A stretch of 57,190 nt of DNA from Steroidobacter sp. (GCA_025929585.1 JAICPY010000018.1:1-57190), one strand, 5' to 3'. Positions 35,881 to 48,798 are shown, numbered from the stretch's first letter. The notes: generated by a model from the letters alone, not told the origin. Made by a program: numbers and translations.

Positions 35881-36882
35881 TCAGTTCGGCAGTTCCGCAT
35901 CGGAGCGTCTCCCTGTTTGCGTTGGTACCGAACTTTCCACGGAAGAGCTTTCGGTGGACGGATTGTTCACGGGCGATTTTTCGGCCGGCGCCTTGTCAGC
36001 GGCGTTGGGCGCATTGGATTGCGCTGCAGGGGAGTCGGCAGGCGTGCTCGGCCACAACAGCAAGACCTCGCGGTCGCGATCTAACTGTGCGAGCGGCTTT
36101 GCCTCCACGGTGGCAAACGTGTCTGCAGAGCTCCTCTCCACCTTTGTGACGGTGGCGACGGGATACCCAGCAGGAAAGATTCCATCCAGGCCTGAGGAGA
36201 CCAGAAGATCGCCGACACGAATGTCGGATTCCGCCGTCATGAACGGCAGCGACAGGGTTGCAAGGCTGCCAGTTCCCATGGCGATGGTACGAATGCCATT
36301 GCGATTCACTTGCACGGGCGTCGCGTGCTCGGCATCGCTGATCAGGATCACTTGCGAGGTGAACTTATCGAGGCGAGCCACTTGGCCGACGACGCCAAAC
36401 GTGTCGAGCACCGGCTGGCTTTCGTAGACGGCATCATCGGCGCCTTTGTTGATCCGAACCCGATGGCGGAATGTATCGACCGTGACATGCAGAATTTCCG
36501 CGATCAGCGTGCGATCGCCGATGCCTTGAGAAGCCTTGCGCAGCTCTCGCAAGCGGCGGTTCTCTTCCACGAGCGATTCATGTTGCAGCAGCTTAGTACG
36601 CGCGATGCGCAGCGCCTCTGACAATTCCGCGTTTTCCTCGCGTAAACGCGCCCGATCCGCAAAGCTACCGGTAAGCCAATCCCACAGCGAGTGAGGGGCA
36701 TCGACGATCACGTTCAAGGGGTGCAATACCGCGCTCATCCACAGCCGAGCGGTATCCAAGTACCCGCCGCGGTGATCCATGACCATCACCGTGATCGATA
36801 GCACTGCGAGGAAAAAGAAGCGTGCTCCGAGAGGGGGGCCTCGGCCAATGATCGGGCGAGTATCGGAGCTTAAGGTAACCAT
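35881..36882 (-). CDS. mreC: Rod-shape determining protein MreC
   Basis: A 333-residue periplasmic scaffold anchored by one N-terminal span (FFFLAVLSITVMVMDHRGGYL). A coiled coil (about 75-115, LREENAELSEALRIARTKLLQHESLVEENRRLRELR) precedes the MreC beta domains (GIGDRTLIAEILHVTVDTFRHRVRINKG and the TVTKVERSSADTFATVEAKPLAQLDRDREVLLLWP end). The Ser/Pro/Ala-rich C-terminal tail of about 55 residues is longer than in E. coli and likely disordered. It activates PBP2-RodA. It follows mreB by 194 bases. Confidence 0.95.
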   Translation of the reverse strand: MVTLSSDTRPIIGRGPPLGARFFFLAVLSITVMVMDHRGGYLDTARLWMSAVLHPLNVIVDAPHSLWDWLTGSFADRARLREENAELSEALRIARTKLLQHESLVEENRRLRELRKASQGIGDRTLIAEILHVTVDTFRHRVRINKGADDAVYESQPVLDTFGVVGQVARLDKFTSQVILISDAEHATPVQVNRNGIRTIAMGTGSLATLSLPFMTAESDIRVGDLLVSSGLDGIFPAGYPVATVTKVERSSADTFATVEAKPLAQLDRDREVLLLWPSTPADSPAAQSNAPNAADKAPAEKSPVNNPSTESSSVESSVPTQTGRRSDAELPN

Positions 36883-37076
36883 GGAAGCGGGCGGTTAGTG
36901 CGAGGGCAGAGCGAGTGGTGCCTGGGCACTGTACGCGATGCTCAAGATACGCCCAGTGAAGCTGCGCACAAGTCCGCTAATGATCGTGTTCAACGATGCA
37001 ACGGATAGGCAGAGGGTGTGTCGCAAGGCGGTGAGATCACGGCAATCGCACCTATGCGCAGTAGGGCTCGGGAAGG

Positions 37077-38165
<1,089 letters not shown>

Positions 38166-38269
38166 CTAGCAACGGGTAGGACTTTGCACAAGCGGAGGTG
38201 TATGATTGCGCGCGCTTTTTTCAGGCTTTTTTCAACGGTTTTCTCAACCCTTCGCGGACAGCTAACTGC

Positions 38270-38560
38270 ATGAGTCTCACCCGTCACGACGTCGAGAACA
38301 TCGCCATGCTCGCGCGCCTCGCAATTAACGAAGCCGAGCTGCCAGTGTACGTCGATAGTCTTTCCAAGATCCTGAACTTCGTCGAACAGCTCAATCAAGC
38401 GGAAACCGACAACGTTGAACCGATGGCGCATCCGCTTGCTGATCAAGTGCAGCGAATGCGAGCGGACGAGGTACTCGAGCAAGACCACCACGAGAAGTAC
38501 CAGCGCAACGCAGCTCGCGTGGAAGCTGGGCTGTATCTTGTGCCAAAGGTCATCGAATGA
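38270..38560 (+). CDS. gatC: Glu-tRNA(Gln)/Asp-tRNA(Asn) amidotransferase subunit C
   Basis: A 96-residue GatC, the small belt subunit that stabilises the GatA-GatB pair. LTRHDVENIAMLARLAINEAEL and ILNFVEQLNQAETDNVEPMAHPL are family hallmarks, and the end (NAARVEAGLYLVPKVIE) is the conserved PKV tail. The frame is open for 24 codons upstream, but ATG 38270 gives the standard N terminus. It heads gatCAB, which indicates indirect charging of Gln-tRNA and/or Asn-tRNA. Confidence 0.95.
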   Translation: MSLTRHDVENIAMLARLAINEAELPVYVDSLSKILNFVEQLNQAETDNVEPMAHPLADQVQRMRADEVLEQDHHEKYQRNAARVEAGLYLVPKVIE

Positions 38561-38649
38561 GTCGCAGGCACCCGCCGCTCGCGGCCTCAGTCCGAAGCTG
38601 AATCGCCGTCGTCTCGACCCTGTAGTCAACGCAAGTCACAGCCATCCTC

Positions 38650-40113
38650 ATGACCGAACTGCACCACCAAACCTTGTCCGAGCTGCGCGCCGGTTTGCGC
38701 GCGCGCCGATTTTCGAGTGTCGAGCTCACCAAGCATTATCTGGCTCGTATCGAGCGCTTCGACTCGCAGTTGAATGCCTTCATAACGGTCACCGCCGAGT
38801 CGGCGGTACGAGCGGCCGAAGCTGCCGATCGGGAACTGGAAACTTCAAATGCTCCGGCGCTGACCGGTATACCGCTCGTGCACAAAGACATCTTTTGCAC
38901 GGACGGGGTTTTGACCACCTGCGGCTCCAAGATGCTTTCGAACTTCATCGCTCCCTACGACGCCACTGTCGTGGAGCGTTTGGCTCGAGCGGGTGTCGTG
39001 ACGCTAGGTAAAGCGAATATGGATGAGTTCGCAATGGGCTCCTCGAACGAGACGAGTTTTTACGGTCCGGTAAAAAACCCTTGGGACCTGAAAAAGGTAC
39101 CTGGAGGGTCCTCGGGCGGCTCGGCGGCGGCGGTAGCCGCCAGACTGACACCGGCGGCTACGGGCACGGATACGGGTGGCTCGATTAGGCAGCCGGCCGC
39201 ATTGACAGGTTTGACAGGCTTGAAGCCCACGTACGGGCGCGTATCACGCTACGGCATGATCGCCTTTGCATCGAGCTTGGATCAGGCAGGAACGCTGACG
39301 CTCACGGCCGAGGATGCGGCGCTTCTGATGTCTGCAATGGCCGGATTCGATGCTCGCGATTCGACCAGCGTCGATGTGCCGGTACCGGATTATCTATCGG
39401 CGTTGGATCAGCCGTTGAGCGGTTTGAAGATTGGTTTGCTCAAGGAGTTCTTCGAGAAGGGATTGGATGAGCAGAGCGCAAAGCTGGTGCGCGAAGCGTT
39501 GAGCCTGTACGAAAGGCTCGGGGCCAAGCTCATAGAGGTCAGTTTGCCGAACCTGCCATTGTCTGTGCCGACCTACTACGTCGTTGCGCCAGCGGAGTGT
39601 TCCTCCAACTTGTCGCGATTCGATGGCGTGCGATTCGGACATCGTTGCGATAATCCCAGCGATCTGCTCGATCTATACCGTCGCTCGCGAGGCGAAGGAT
39701 TCGGCCCCGAAGTTAAACGCCGCATCATGACCGGCACTTACGTTTTGTCCGCCGGCTATTACGATGCTTACTATTTGCGAGCTCAGAAAGTACGCCGCTT
39801 GATTGCCGATGACTTCGCGCGCGCGTTCAGCAACGTGGATGTGCTCATGGGTCCCACCTCGCCCACGCCGGCATTCGACATCGGTGCCAAAGTGGATGAC
39901 CCGATCACGATGTATTTGAACGATATCTATACGATCGGTGCCAACTTGGCTGGTCTGCCCGCGATGTCTATCCCCTGCGGCTTCGCGGGAGAGTTGCCTG
40001 TCGGCTTGCAAATTATCGGCCCGCACTTCTCCGAAGCGAAGCTCCTCAACGTCGCCCACGGGTATCAGCGAGAGACACAGTGGCACAGGCGAATCCCGAA
40101 GGGGTTTATTTGA
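38650..40113 (+). CDS. gatA: Glu-tRNA(Gln)/Asp-tRNA(Asn) amidotransferase subunit A
   Basis: A 487-residue amidase-signature glutaminase that supplies ammonia to GatB. The catalytic triad is in place: Lys79 (LVHKDIF), cis-Ser154 (GGSSGGS) and Ser178 ([11 protein letters not shown]). Length matches bacterial GatA. The stop codon directly abuts repeat element E. Between gatC and gatA there are 89 bases with no element. The gene belongs to the gatCAB unit. Confidence 0.97.
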   Translation: MTELHHQTLSELRAGLRARRFSSVELTKHYLARIERFDSQLNAFITVTAESAVRAAEAADRELETSNAPALTGIPLVHKDIFCTDGVLTTCGSKMLSNFIAPYDATVVERLARAGVVTLGKANMDEFAMGSSNETSFYGPVKNPWDLKKVPGGSSGGSAAAVAARLTPAATGTDTGGSIRQPAALTGLTGLKPTYGRVSRYGMIAFASSLDQAGTLTLTAEDAALLMSAMAGFDARDSTSVDVPVPDYLSALDQPLSGLKIGLLKEFFEKGLDEQSAKLVREALSLYERLGAKLIEVSLPNLPLSVPTYYVVAPAECSSNLSRFDGVRFGHRCDNPSDLLDLYRRSRGEGFGPEVKRRIMTGTYVLSAGYYDAYYLRAQKVRRLIADDFARAFSNVDVLMGPTSPTPAFDIGAKVDDPITMYLNDIYTIGANLAGLPAMSIPCGFAGELPVGLQIIGPHFSEAKLLNVAHGYQRETQWHRRIPKGFI

Positions 40114-40288
40114 GAAGCGGTTAGCGGTTGGCGGTTAGCGGTTAGTCAGAATCGCCTGCGCCGATCGGAATCGAACTTATCATCGGAGTACACATGTCTT
40201 CATGCCTACTTCTTCATCGCTTTCCATACTGTCACGACGAGTTTTCGGGCTCATTTCCACTAACCGCTAACCGCTAACCGCTTCTTCT
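40113..40288. repeat. Heptad inverted-repeat element E
   Basis: The left arm has four phased heptads, GCGGTTA, GCGGTTG, GCGGTTA, GCGGTTA (40117-40144). The right arm has three, each TAACCGC (40261-40281). Flanking AGAA (left) and TTCT (right) extend the match. About 110 bases lie between them. The right arm ends 5-10 bases before the gatB ATG, so a hairpin would press on the gatB start. This is the clearest member of the family. Confidence 0.9.
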
Positions 40289-40292
40289 CCAT

Positions 40293-41729
40293 ATGAATTG
40301 GGAAACCGTCATCGGTCTTGAAATCCATGCCCAGCTGGCAACGAAGAGCAAGATCTTCTCCAGCTCTGCGACGGCATACGGTGCCGCGCCAAATGCACAA
40401 GCGAACCTGGTCGACCTTGGGTATCCGGGCGTGCTGCCGGTGTTGAATCGCGAGGCTGTGCGTATGGCGGTGAAGTTCGGGTTGGCGGTGGGAGCTGGCA
40501 TCTCGCGCCGTTCGATATTCGCTCGCAAGAATTACTTCTATCCCGATTTGCCGAAGGGTTATCAGATCAGCCAGTACGAGAAGCCCATCGTCGAGAAGGG
40601 CACGTTGGAGATCCTTCTTGAAGACGGCTCGCGCAAGACAATCGGTATCACACGCGCTCATCTGGAGGAAGACGCGGGCAAATCGCTGCACGAGGATTTC
40701 CAAGGTCTATCCGGCATCGATCTGAATCGCGCCGGTACGCCACTTCTGGAAATCGTCTCCGAGCCCGATATGCGCTCGGCGAAAGAAGCCGTCGCGTACA
40801 TGAAGAAGATTCACACGCTGGTGCGCTATCTGGAGATCTGCGATGGCAACATGCAGGAAGGCTCGTTCCGCTGCGATGCCAACGTCTCGGTTCGCCCTTT
40901 CGGTCAAGAGAAGTTCGGTACGCGTTGCGAGATCAAGAACCTGAATTCGTTCCGCTTCATCGAAAAGGCGATCAACTATGAATTGGCTCGCCAAATCGAG
41001 TTGATCGAGGGTGGCGGCAAGGTTCGCCAGGAGACTCGCCTCTACGATCCGGACAAGGGTGAGACGCGTGCGCTTCGTTCGAAGGAAGAGGCGAATGACT
41101 ATCGCTATTTTCCCGATCCCGATCTGCTGCCGGTCGCGCTAGACGATGCGTTCATCGAGAGCGCCCGAGCAAGCCTGCCTGAGCTGCCGGATCAGAAGGC
41201 GGCGCGCTATGTGAAAGAGTTCGGATTGTCCGACTACGATGCCGGCTTGCTCACGGCGAGCCGTGAGATGGGCGACTACTACGAGAGCGTCGTCGCGAAG
41301 TTGCAAGGTCAGGAGAAGCTGGCGGCGAACTGGGTCATGGGCGAGCTGTCGGGTGCATTGAACAAGGATGGCTTGGATATCACTGCGTCGCGAATCAATC
41401 CGGCACAACTCGCCGGATTGTTGGCGCGCATCGCAGATGAGACCATTTCCGGCAAGATCGCCAAAGAGGTCTTCGAGCAGATGTGGATCGAAGGCAAAGA
41501 TGCCGATGCGATCATCGAATCGAAGGGGTTGAAGCAGATAACCGATACTGGCGCGATCGAGAAAGTCATCGATGAAGTGATGGCCGCGAACCCAAAGCAG
41601 CTTGCCGATTACCGCTCGGGCAAAGACAAGTTATTCGGCTTCTTCGTAGGCCAGGTCATGAAAGTCACTGGCGGAAAAGCGAATCCAGCTCAGGTAAATG
41701 AGCTTCTCAAGCAGAAGCTCGCGGGCTAA
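40293..41729 (+). CDS. gatB: Glu-tRNA(Gln)/Asp-tRNA(Asn) amidotransferase subunit B
   Basis: A 478-residue GatB, the kinase-like subunit that activates and transamidates Glu-tRNA(Gln) (or Asp-tRNA(Asn)). The start [25 protein letters not shown], the [14 protein letters not shown] block, and the C-terminal YqeY-like domain (about 330-478) are as expected. The region before ATG 40293 is pyrimidine-rich and has no Shine-Dalgarno because it is the right arm of element E. Repeat elements also follow the stop, so gatB is bracketed by E and F. Confidence 0.97.
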   Translation: MNWETVIGLEIHAQLATKSKIFSSSATAYGAAPNAQANLVDLGYPGVLPVLNREAVRMAVKFGLAVGAGISRRSIFARKNYFYPDLPKGYQISQYEKPIVEKGTLEILLEDGSRKTIGITRAHLEEDAGKSLHEDFQGLSGIDLNRAGTPLLEIVSEPDMRSAKEAVAYMKKIHTLVRYLEICDGNMQEGSFRCDANVSVRPFGQEKFGTRCEIKNLNSFRFIEKAINYELARQIELIEGGGKVRQETRLYDPDKGETRALRSKEEANDYRYFPDPDLLPVALDDAFIESARASLPELPDQKAARYVKEFGLSDYDAGLLTASREMGDYYESVVAKLQGQEKLAANWVMGELSGALNKDGLDITASRINPAQLAGLLARIADETISGKIAKEVFEQMWIEGKDADAIIESKGLKQITDTGAIEKVIDEVMAANPKQLADYRSGKDKLFGFFVGQVMKVTGGKANPAQVNELLKQKLAG

Positions 41730-41743
41730 TGTGCTGCAAGAAA

Positions 41744-41817
41744 GTGACTCGTGACTGGCGGGTAGGCAGAAGAGGAATTTCACAACCCTCTCTTACTACC
41801 CGCGACCCGCTAATCAC
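41744..41817. repeat. Heptad inverted-repeat element F
   Basis: The left arm reads GTGACTC, GTGACTG, GCGGGTA, then GGCAGAAGAGG (41744-41775). The right arm (41787-41817) on the minus strand reads GTGATTA, GCGGGTC, GCGGGTA, GTAAGAGAGG. Only about 11 bases separate the arms. It lies between gatB and hslO. The inner AGAGG ends also recur in elements G and I. Confidence 0.8.
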
Positions 41818-41912
41818 GACGCTGCGGCTACGCGCCGACAGTCTGCCGCTGCTTGAAGAGGGACGTTCTTCCCCAACTATCCTTCTTCCTTTTGCGAGAA
41901 CTTCGCCCTGTC

Positions 41913-42833
41913 ATGCACGACCGCGACTGCCTTCACAGATTTCTTTTCGAGCACTACCCGATTCGCGGGCATCTGGTGCATCTCGATGCGTCCTGGAAAG
42001 CGCTGCTCGAGCATCGAGAGTATCCGAATGCCATTCGCGACACGCTCGGTGAGGCGGTTGCGGCTTCAGTGCTGCTCGCCGCCACGCTCAAGTTCGATGG
42101 AACGTTGAGCCTGCAGTTGCAGGGACAAGGACCCATGCACTTGATGCTTGCGCAGTGTTCCAGCGAGCTGGGCGTGCGAGCGGTAGCGCGTTATCGGGAA
42201 AGCTCGGAGGTGCGCGACCTGTCAGCGTTGTCGGGCGAAGGCAATCTGAGCGTCACCCTCGAAAACGAGGATCTCTCGCAACGCTACCAAGGCGTGGTGC
42301 CGCTGAGCGGTGAGCGCTTGGCTGCTTGTTTACAAGGCTACTTCGAAAATTCGGAGCAGTTACCCACTCGGCTCTGGCTGCATGCGACCGAGAAGGGCGC
42401 TTCCGGAATGTTGCTGCAGCGCCTTCCTGTCAGCTCCTTGGATCAGCGAGGCGGCGGCGCAGGGCGGCGCGCGCCCCCGACAACAGCCGAAATCGAGGAC
42501 GCCTGGCAGCGAGTCCAGCTGCTCGGTGACACATTGAAGCCCGAGGAACTCGAGACTTTGAGTGATCTCACGATTCTGCGGCGCCTGTTCGCCGAGGACG
42601 ACGTCCGCTTGTTCGAGCCGGCGCCGGTGTTTTTCCGATGCCGCTGCTCTCGAGATCGCGTCGTGAGCATGTTGCGCGCCTTGGGGGCGGAGGAGATCCG
42701 CTCGATCGTCGCGGAGCGGGGCAAGATCGAAGTCCACTGCGATTTCTGCAACCGCGTATACGAGTTCGACGCCGTCGACGCGGAACATCTCCTTGCGGAA
42801 ACCGCTGCTGGTCCGTCGGAGGCAAGACACTGA
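41913..42833 (+). CDS. hslO: Redox-regulated chaperone Hsp33
   Basis: A 306-residue Hsp33 holdase that is switched on by oxidation plus unfolding. Four zinc-ligand cysteines are visible: Cys243 and Cys245 (FRCRCS) and Cys276 and Cys279 (HCDFC), the CxC-X30-CxxC pattern. The substrate-binding half is at the N terminus, with TLKFDGTLSLQLQGQGP and GEGNLSVTLENE. ATG 41913 (MHDRDCLHRFLFEHYPIRG) fits the family; the longer frame adds 20 residues encoded by non-conserved sequence. It stands between elements F and G. Confidence 0.95.
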   Translation: MHDRDCLHRFLFEHYPIRGHLVHLDASWKALLEHREYPNAIRDTLGEAVAASVLLAATLKFDGTLSLQLQGQGPMHLMLAQCSSELGVRAVARYRESSEVRDLSALSGEGNLSVTLENEDLSQRYQGVVPLSGERLAACLQGYFENSEQLPTRLWLHATEKGASGMLLQRLPVSSLDQRGGGAGRRAPPTTAEIEDAWQRVQLLGDTLKPEELETLSDLTILRRLFAEDDVRLFEPAPVFFRCRCSRDRVVSMLRALGAEEIRSIVAERGKIEVHCDFCNRVYEFDAVDAEHLLAETAAGPSEARH

Positions 42834-43015
42834 GGAGGAAAGGGGGTAACGGTTGGGGGGTAGGGGATAGTAAACGAAGCAGAGCCAAACAGTGCGCTTC
42901 GGTGCGGCCATAAGCTTGCACAAACAATGGCTTAGAAGGCATATCGCACGACCAGCTGAGTCTTTTTCCTCTCTTGCTACCCCCTACCCCCTAGTCATTA
43001 CCCCCTTCCCTCCTC
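42833..43015. repeat. Heptad inverted-repeat element G
   Basis: The left arm (42833-42870) is AGGAGGAAAGGGGGTAA, then GGTTGG, GGGGTAG, GGGATAG. The right arm (42976-43015) on the minus strand gives GAGGAGGGAAGGGGGTAA, then GACTAG, GGGGTAG, GGGGTAG, CAAGAGAGG. About 105 bases lie between. The outer 17 bases match best. G-runs are long enough that the left arm might also form a G-quadruplex. It starts at the last base of the hslO stop. Confidence 0.8.
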
Positions 43016-43051
43016 TATATTCGCCCTCTCACATAAACAAATGCTTATATA

Positions 43052-43969
43052 TTGATCTTGGGCGCGTCCTTCTTATCCACCGTTTCCGTGTTGCGTGCTG
43101 CGGGTGAACCCACGCGGCTGCGGCTGCTTGCGCTCTTGGCGCGAGCGGAACTGACCGTGGGCGAAATTTGCGAGGTGTTGGGACAGAGCCAACCGCGAGT
43201 GTCACGGCATCTCAAAGTCTTATCGGCCGCCGGTTTGCTCGATCGATTTCGAGAAGAGCACTGGGTGTACTACCGCGTGCCGACACAAGGTCATGCAAAT
43301 GCAGTGGCTCGCCAAGTGCTCGCGCTCGCGTCGTCCGAGGACGAAGTGTTCGTCCGCGATCAGAAGCGCATGGAAGCTGTGATCGCGGAGCGGGCGCGCC
43401 GCGCCGCCGCCGACTCTCTCCCAGTAGTGGCTGCGAGACCTCCAGAGTGGATTGCATCGGTGCTTTCACAAGAGATACTTGGGCGGCCTGTGGGGGCGCT
43501 ACTCGATGTAGGAACGGGGAGCGGTCAGCTCTTGGAAGCATTGGCGCCTCACGCGACTCGCGCGGTGGGCGTCGACATTTCCAGCAATGCGCTGCGGCTA
43601 GCGCGCACGAACGTGCATACCGCTGGCTTTAGCCATTGTGAGTTGCAGCAAGGAAGCATGTACGACTTGCCATTTGCCTCCGCGACGTTCGACACGGCGA
43701 CCGTCGATCGCATGCTGGCCGCCGCCGAGCGGCCGCTGCTCGCGTTGTCGGAACTTGCCCGAACGCTGAAGCCCGGTGGACGGCTCGTAGTCATCGAAGA
43801 TTTCGACGCCTTGCACGAAGCGCTCGATGAAAATCCGATCATGGCCTTGAGGCAGTGGCTTTCAAATGCAGGATTCGAGTGCAAGCGGTTTCATCCCCTC
43901 GATACCGAATCGAAACATTTGCTGATCGCGGTCGCCGAGCGTGCAAGCGCGGCCAGCGAAGCAGCTTGA
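43052..43969 (+). CDS. ArsR-type HTH fused to a SAM-methyltransferase, SahR-like
   Basis: A protein of up to 305 residues. An ArsR/SmtB winged helix fills about 10-95 (GEPTRLRLLALLARAELTVGEICEVLGQSQPRVSRHLKVLSAAGLLDRFREEHWVYY). A class I SAM-methyltransferase fold follows (about 120-300, LLDVGTGSGQLLEAL and VGVDISSNALRLARTN). The ArsR metal cysteines are absent. Such fusions occur beside metF/metH, and SahR regulators of this type sense S-adenosylhomocysteine, so control of the methionine genes downstream is likely. The start is unclear: TTG 43052 is used here, but TTG 43058 or GTG 43088 are possible and none has a Shine-Dalgarno. Confidence 0.85.
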   Translation: MILGASFLSTVSVLRAAGEPTRLRLLALLARAELTVGEICEVLGQSQPRVSRHLKVLSAAGLLDRFREEHWVYYRVPTQGHANAVARQVLALASSEDEVFVRDQKRMEAVIAERARRAAADSLPVVAARPPEWIASVLSQEILGRPVGALLDVGTGSGQLLEALAPHATRAVGVDISSNALRLARTNVHTAGFSHCELQQGSMYDLPFASATFDTATVDRMLAAAERPLLALSELARTLKPGGRLVVIEDFDALHEALDENPIMALRQWLSNAGFECKRFHPLDTESKHLLIAVAERASAASEAA

Positions 43970-43983
43970 GCTTGAGCAAATAA

Positions 43984-44922
<939 letters not shown>

Positions 44923-44964
44923 TCCGCTTTCGGATCGCTACATCAACGAAGCACTGAGAAAACC

Positions 44965-47900
44965 ATGTCATCTCTCGATCGAATTGCCCAGTTCAAACAA
45001 TTCCTCACCGAGCGCATCCTGGTGCTCGACGGGGGCATGGGCACGATGATTCAAGGCTATCACTTGACCGAAGCCGATTATCGCGGCGAGCGCTTCAAGT
45101 CCTGGCACTGCGATTTGAAGGGCAACAGTGACATCCTCGTGCTGACGCGCCCCGATGTCATCGGTGCGATCCATCGCGCTTACATGGAAGCCGGCGCCGA
45201 TATCATCGAGACGAACACGTTCACCGCGAACTATCCCTCGCAGGCCGACTACGGCGCGGAAGAGCTCGTCGCCGAGATCAATCTCGAGGCGGCGCGGATT
45301 GCGCGTCGCGCAGCCGATGAGTTCGCAGCCGAAACAGGACAGGTCAGATTTGTCGCGGGTGCCTTGGGTCCGACGAATCGCACCGCCTCGTTGTCACCGA
45401 ACGTCAATGATCCTGCGTTCCGAAACATCGACTTCGATCAGCTCGCACAGACATATCTGGTTGCAGCACGAGCTCTCATCGAGGGCGGTGCGGATCTTTT
45501 CTTGATCGAGACCATCTTCGATACGCTCAATGCGAAGGCGGCGATCTTCGCGGTGCGCAGGGCGATCGAAGAAACCTGTGTCGACCTGCCGATCATCATC
45601 TCGGGCACGATCACCGACGCTTCTGGCCGCACGCTGTCCGGCCAAACCACGGAAGCATTCTGGAATTCAGTGCGTCACGCGCAACCGATCGCAATCGGAT
45701 TGAACTGTGCACTCGGCGCGAAGCAGCTGCGTCCTTACGTCGAAGAGCTGTCGCGAATTGCGGATGTCTATGTCAGCGCCTATCCGAATGCAGGGTTACC
45801 CAACGCTTTCGGAGAATACGACGAAGAGCCGTGTCAGACAGCAGAGCTCGTGCGCGAGTTCGCGACCAGCGGCTTCGTCAACCTGGTCGGTGGTTGCTGC
45901 GGGACGACGCCAGATCACATCCGGCACATCCGAGATGCCGTAACCGGCGTCACTCCTCGAAAGCCGCCGAAGCTCGAACCGCGCTGCCGCCTTTCCGGCC
46001 TGGAACCGTTGAACATCGGTCCGGACAGTTTGTTCGTCAACGTCGGTGAGCGTACGAACGTGACCGGCTCGGCGAAGTTCCGCCGCTTGATCGAGGCGGA
46101 TGACTACAACGCCGCGCTGGACATTGCGCGTCAACAAGTTGCCAGTGGCGCGCAGGTCATCGACATCAATATGGATGAAGGGATGCTGGATTCAGAAGCG
46201 GCAATGGTGCGCTTCTTGAACCTGGTTGCCTCCGAGCCTGACATCTCGCGCGTGCCGATCATGATCGACTCATCCAAATGGACGATCATCGAAGCTGGAC
46301 TCAAGCGCATTCAGGGAAAGGGGATCGTCAATTCGATCAGCATGAAGGAAGGCGAGGCCGCGTTCTTGGAGCAAGCTCGCAAGGTGCGCGCGTACGGCGC
46401 AGCGGTAGTCGTGATGGCCTTCGATGAGAAAGGACAAGCCGACACTGTGCAGCGCAAGGTCGAGATCTGTCAGCGCTCGTACAAGCTGCTCACCGAGCAG
46501 GTCGGTTTTCCGGCCGAAGACATTATCTTCGATCCGAATATTTTTGCGGTTGCCACCGGAATCGAAGAGCACAACAACTATTCGCTCGATTTCATCGAGG
46601 CGACAGCCGAGATCAAACGCACCTGTCCGCACGCCCACGTGAGCGGCGGCGTCAGCAACGTGTCGTTCTCGTTCCGCGGCAACGAGCGGGTTCGCGAAGC
46701 GATGCATTCGGTATTCCTGTATCACGCGATCAAAGCAGGCATGACGATGGGCATCGTCAATGCCGGGCAGCTCGCGATCTACGAAGATATTGCACCGGAT
46801 CTTCGTGAGCGCGTCGAGGATGTCATCTTGAATCGGCGCGCGGATAGCACCGAGCGCTTGCTCGAGATCGCTGAGCGCTACAAGGGAGAGGCGGGGGCGA
46901 AGAAGGCCGAGGATCTCGCTTGGCGCAGCTGGCCGGTCGCAAAGCGACTGGAACACGCGCTGGTGAAGGGTATCGACGAGTTCGTCGTGCAGGATACCGA
47001 GGAGGCGCGTCCCTTGTTCGAGCGCCCCATACAAGTGATTGAAGGTCCCTTGATGGACGGAATGAACGTCGTCGGGGATTTGTTCGGCGCCGGGAAGATG
47101 TTCTTACCGCAGGTCGTCAAGTCGGCGCGCGTGATGAAGAAGGCCGTTGCCCATTTGATTCCTTATATCGAACAGGAGAAGGCGCGAGGTGGCGCATCGC
47201 GTTCGAACGGCAAGGTCGTGCTGGCGACAGTCAAGGGCGACGTACATGACATTGGCAAGAACATCGTCGGTGTCGTTCTTCAGTGCAACAACTTCGAGGT
47301 CATCGACCTCGGGGTGATGGTGCCTTGCGAGCGCATTCTGGAAACGGCAACTCGAGAAGGTGCGGACATGATTGGGCTGTCCGGACTCATCACGCCATCG
47401 TTGGATGAAATGGTTCATGTCGCAAGGGAGATGCAGCGCCAGGGCTTCGAGAAACCATTGCTGATTGGTGGCGCAACCACCTCGCCGGCGCATACTGCGG
47501 TGAAGATCGATCCGCAGTACAAAGGACCGGTGGTGTACGTAAAAGATGCCTCACGCTCGGTGGGTATCTGCCAGCAACTCGTTACCCCGGCAACGCGTGC
47601 CGAGTTCGTTTCGAAGATGAAATCGGACAACGCTCTGCGCCGTGAGCAGCATCGCGGCAAGAAAGTGAAAAGTCCGCAGCTCACGCTGGCCCAGGCGCGA
47701 GCCAATCGCTTCAAAGGCGGCTGGGATAATTACGTGCCTCCCGCGCCCAAACTTCTAGGTGTGCGCGTGTTCGAGGACTACTCTCTCGAGGATCTCACTC
47801 GTTACATCGATTGGATGCCGTTCTTCAATGCTTGGGAATTCGGCGGCAAGTTTCCGGACATCCTCACCGATCCGATCGTGGGCGAACAGGCCAGCAATTT

Positions 47901-48681
47901 GTACGCGGATGCTCGCCGCATGCTCAAGCAAATCATTCGCGAGCGCTGGTTGACCGCAAAGGGCGTGATCGGGTTGTTCCCGGCGAACAGTGTCGATGAC
48001 GATGATGTCGAGCTCTATGCGGACGAGGCACGCACGAAGGTGCTCGAACGTCTACATTTCCTGCGTCAGCAAAAGAGCAAGCCGGACGGCCAGTCGCACG
48101 ATGCGTTAGCGGACTACATTGCTCCGAAGGGCTCGGGCCGCAAAGATTACATCGGCGCATTCGCAGTCACTGCGGGAATCGGCATCGAGGCGCATCTCGA
48201 ACGCTTCCATCAAGCGCACGATGACTACTCGAGCATCATTCTGAAGGCGTTGGCAGATCGCTTTGCAGAGGCATTCGCGGAGCGTTTGCACGAGCGTGTA
48301 CGGCGTGAATTCTGGGGCTATGCGCCGGAAGAGAGATTCTCGAACGATGATCTCATCAAGGAAACGTACCAAGGTATACGTCCAGCTCCCGGATATCCCG
48401 CGTGCCCGGACCATACCGAGAAGGCGACGCTTTGGCGCTTGTTGCGTCCGCAGGTCAATGCAGGCATTCAGCTAACTGAATCTTTCGCGATGTATCCAAC
48501 GGCCGCGGTGAGCGGTTGGTATTTCTCACACCCAGGATCGCGCTACTTCGCGGTCGGAAAAATTGCCTTGGATCAGGTGCAGAACTACGCCGCACGCAAA
48601 AAGATCTCGCTAGAGGAAGCGCAGCGATGGCTGTCACCGAATCTGGGTTACGACCCCGATGCGGATGCGGATGCAGCGTGA
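44965..48681 (+). CDS. metH: Cobalamin-dependent methionine synthase
   Basis: A 1238-residue full-length MetH that methylates homocysteine using 5-methyl-THF through methylcobalamin. Domains in order: homocysteine-binding barrel with zinc cysteines near 248, 310 and 311 ([15 protein letters not shown]); the pterin-binding barrel (about 355-620, [18 protein letters not shown]); the helical cap (about 660-745); the B12 domain with DVHDIG near residue 759 and [11 protein letters not shown]; and the SAM-dependent reactivation domain (about 910-1238, [12 protein letters not shown]). No cobalamin riboswitch fits in the 42-base gap before it. The operon context makes MetF the methyl supplier. Confidence 0.97.
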   Translation: MSSLDRIAQFKQFLTERILVLDGGMGTMIQGYHLTEADYRGERFKSWHCDLKGNSDILVLTRPDVIGAIHRAYMEAGADIIETNTFTANYPSQADYGAEELVAEINLEAARIARRAADEFAAETGQVRFVAGALGPTNRTASLSPNVNDPAFRNIDFDQLAQTYLVAARALIEGGADLFLIETIFDTLNAKAAIFAVRRAIEETCVDLPIIISGTITDASGRTLSGQTTEAFWNSVRHAQPIAIGLNCALGAKQLRPYVEELSRIADVYVSAYPNAGLPNAFGEYDEEPCQTAELVREFATSGFVNLVGGCCGTTPDHIRHIRDAVTGVTPRKPPKLEPRCRLSGLEPLNIGPDSLFVNVGERTNVTGSAKFRRLIEADDYNAALDIARQQVASGAQVIDINMDEGMLDSEAAMVRFLNLVASEPDISRVPIMIDSSKWTIIEAGLKRIQGKGIVNSISMKEGEAAFLEQARKVRAYGAAVVVMAFDEKGQADTVQRKVEICQRSYKLLTEQVGFPAEDIIFDPNIFAVATGIEEHNNYSLDFIEATAEIKRTCPHAHVSGGVSNVSFSFRGNERVREAMHSVFLYHAIKAGMTMGIVNAGQLAIYEDIAPDLRERVEDVILNRRADSTERLLEIAERYKGEAGAKKAEDLAWRSWPVAKRLEHALVKGIDEFVVQDTEEARPLFERPIQVIEGPLMDGMNVVGDLFGAGKMFLPQVVKSARVMKKAVAHLIPYIEQEKARGGASRSNGKVVLATVKGDVHDIGKNIVGVVLQCNNFEVIDLGVMVPCERILETATREGADMIGLSGLITPSLDEMVHVAREMQRQGFEKPLLIGGATTSPAHTAVKIDPQYKGPVVYVKDASRSVGICQQLVTPATRAEFVSKMKSDNALRREQHRGKKVKSPQLTLAQARANRFKGGWDNYVPPAPKLLGVRVFEDYSLEDLTRYIDWMPFFNAWEFGGKFPDILTDPIVGEQASNLYADARRMLKQIIRERWLTAKGVIGLFPANSVDDDDVELYADEARTKVLERLHFLRQQKSKPDGQSHDALADYIAPKGSGRKDYIGAFAVTAGIGIEAHLERFHQAHDDYSSIILKALADRFAEAFAERLHERVRREFWGYAPEERFSNDDLIKETYQGIRPAPGYPACPDHTEKATLWRLLRPQVNAGIQLTESFAMYPTAAVSGWYFSHPGSRYFAVGKIALDQVQNYAARKKISLEEAQRWLSPNLGYDPDADADAA

Positions 48682-48702
48682 AGGCGCAGGCCATTCAGGC
48701 CG

Positions 48703-48798
48703 GTGATTACGTGATAGGGTGATAAGGACAGAAGGGTAGTGAGGCTTCGCTCTGTCGTCATCACTTCATCACTTCATCACCTTATCACCTCATCACGC
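48703..48798. repeat. Octad inverted-repeat element H
   Basis: Here the unit is eight bases. The left arm runs GTGATTAC, GTGATAGG, GTGATAAG, GACAGAAG, GGTAGTGA (48703-48742). The right arm is five octads, CATCACTT, CATCACTT, CATCACCT, TATCACCT, CATCACGC (48759-48798). The loop is about 16 bases. The right array is nearly perfect in period, and its complement is GTGATGAN, like the left units. It lies between metH and scoA. Confidence 0.88.

Noticed and set aside
44923-44964. Riboswitch (cobalamin, SAM or SAH) before metH
   Set aside because: Only 42 bases separate metF from metH, too short for these classes, and only a 6-bp hairpin is present. The region before the ArsR-methyltransferase gene holds repeat element G instead.
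48759-48798. Tandem octads as a CRISPR-like array
   Set aside because: Units are 8 bases with no spacers and no cas genes nearby; they are directly abutting repeats.
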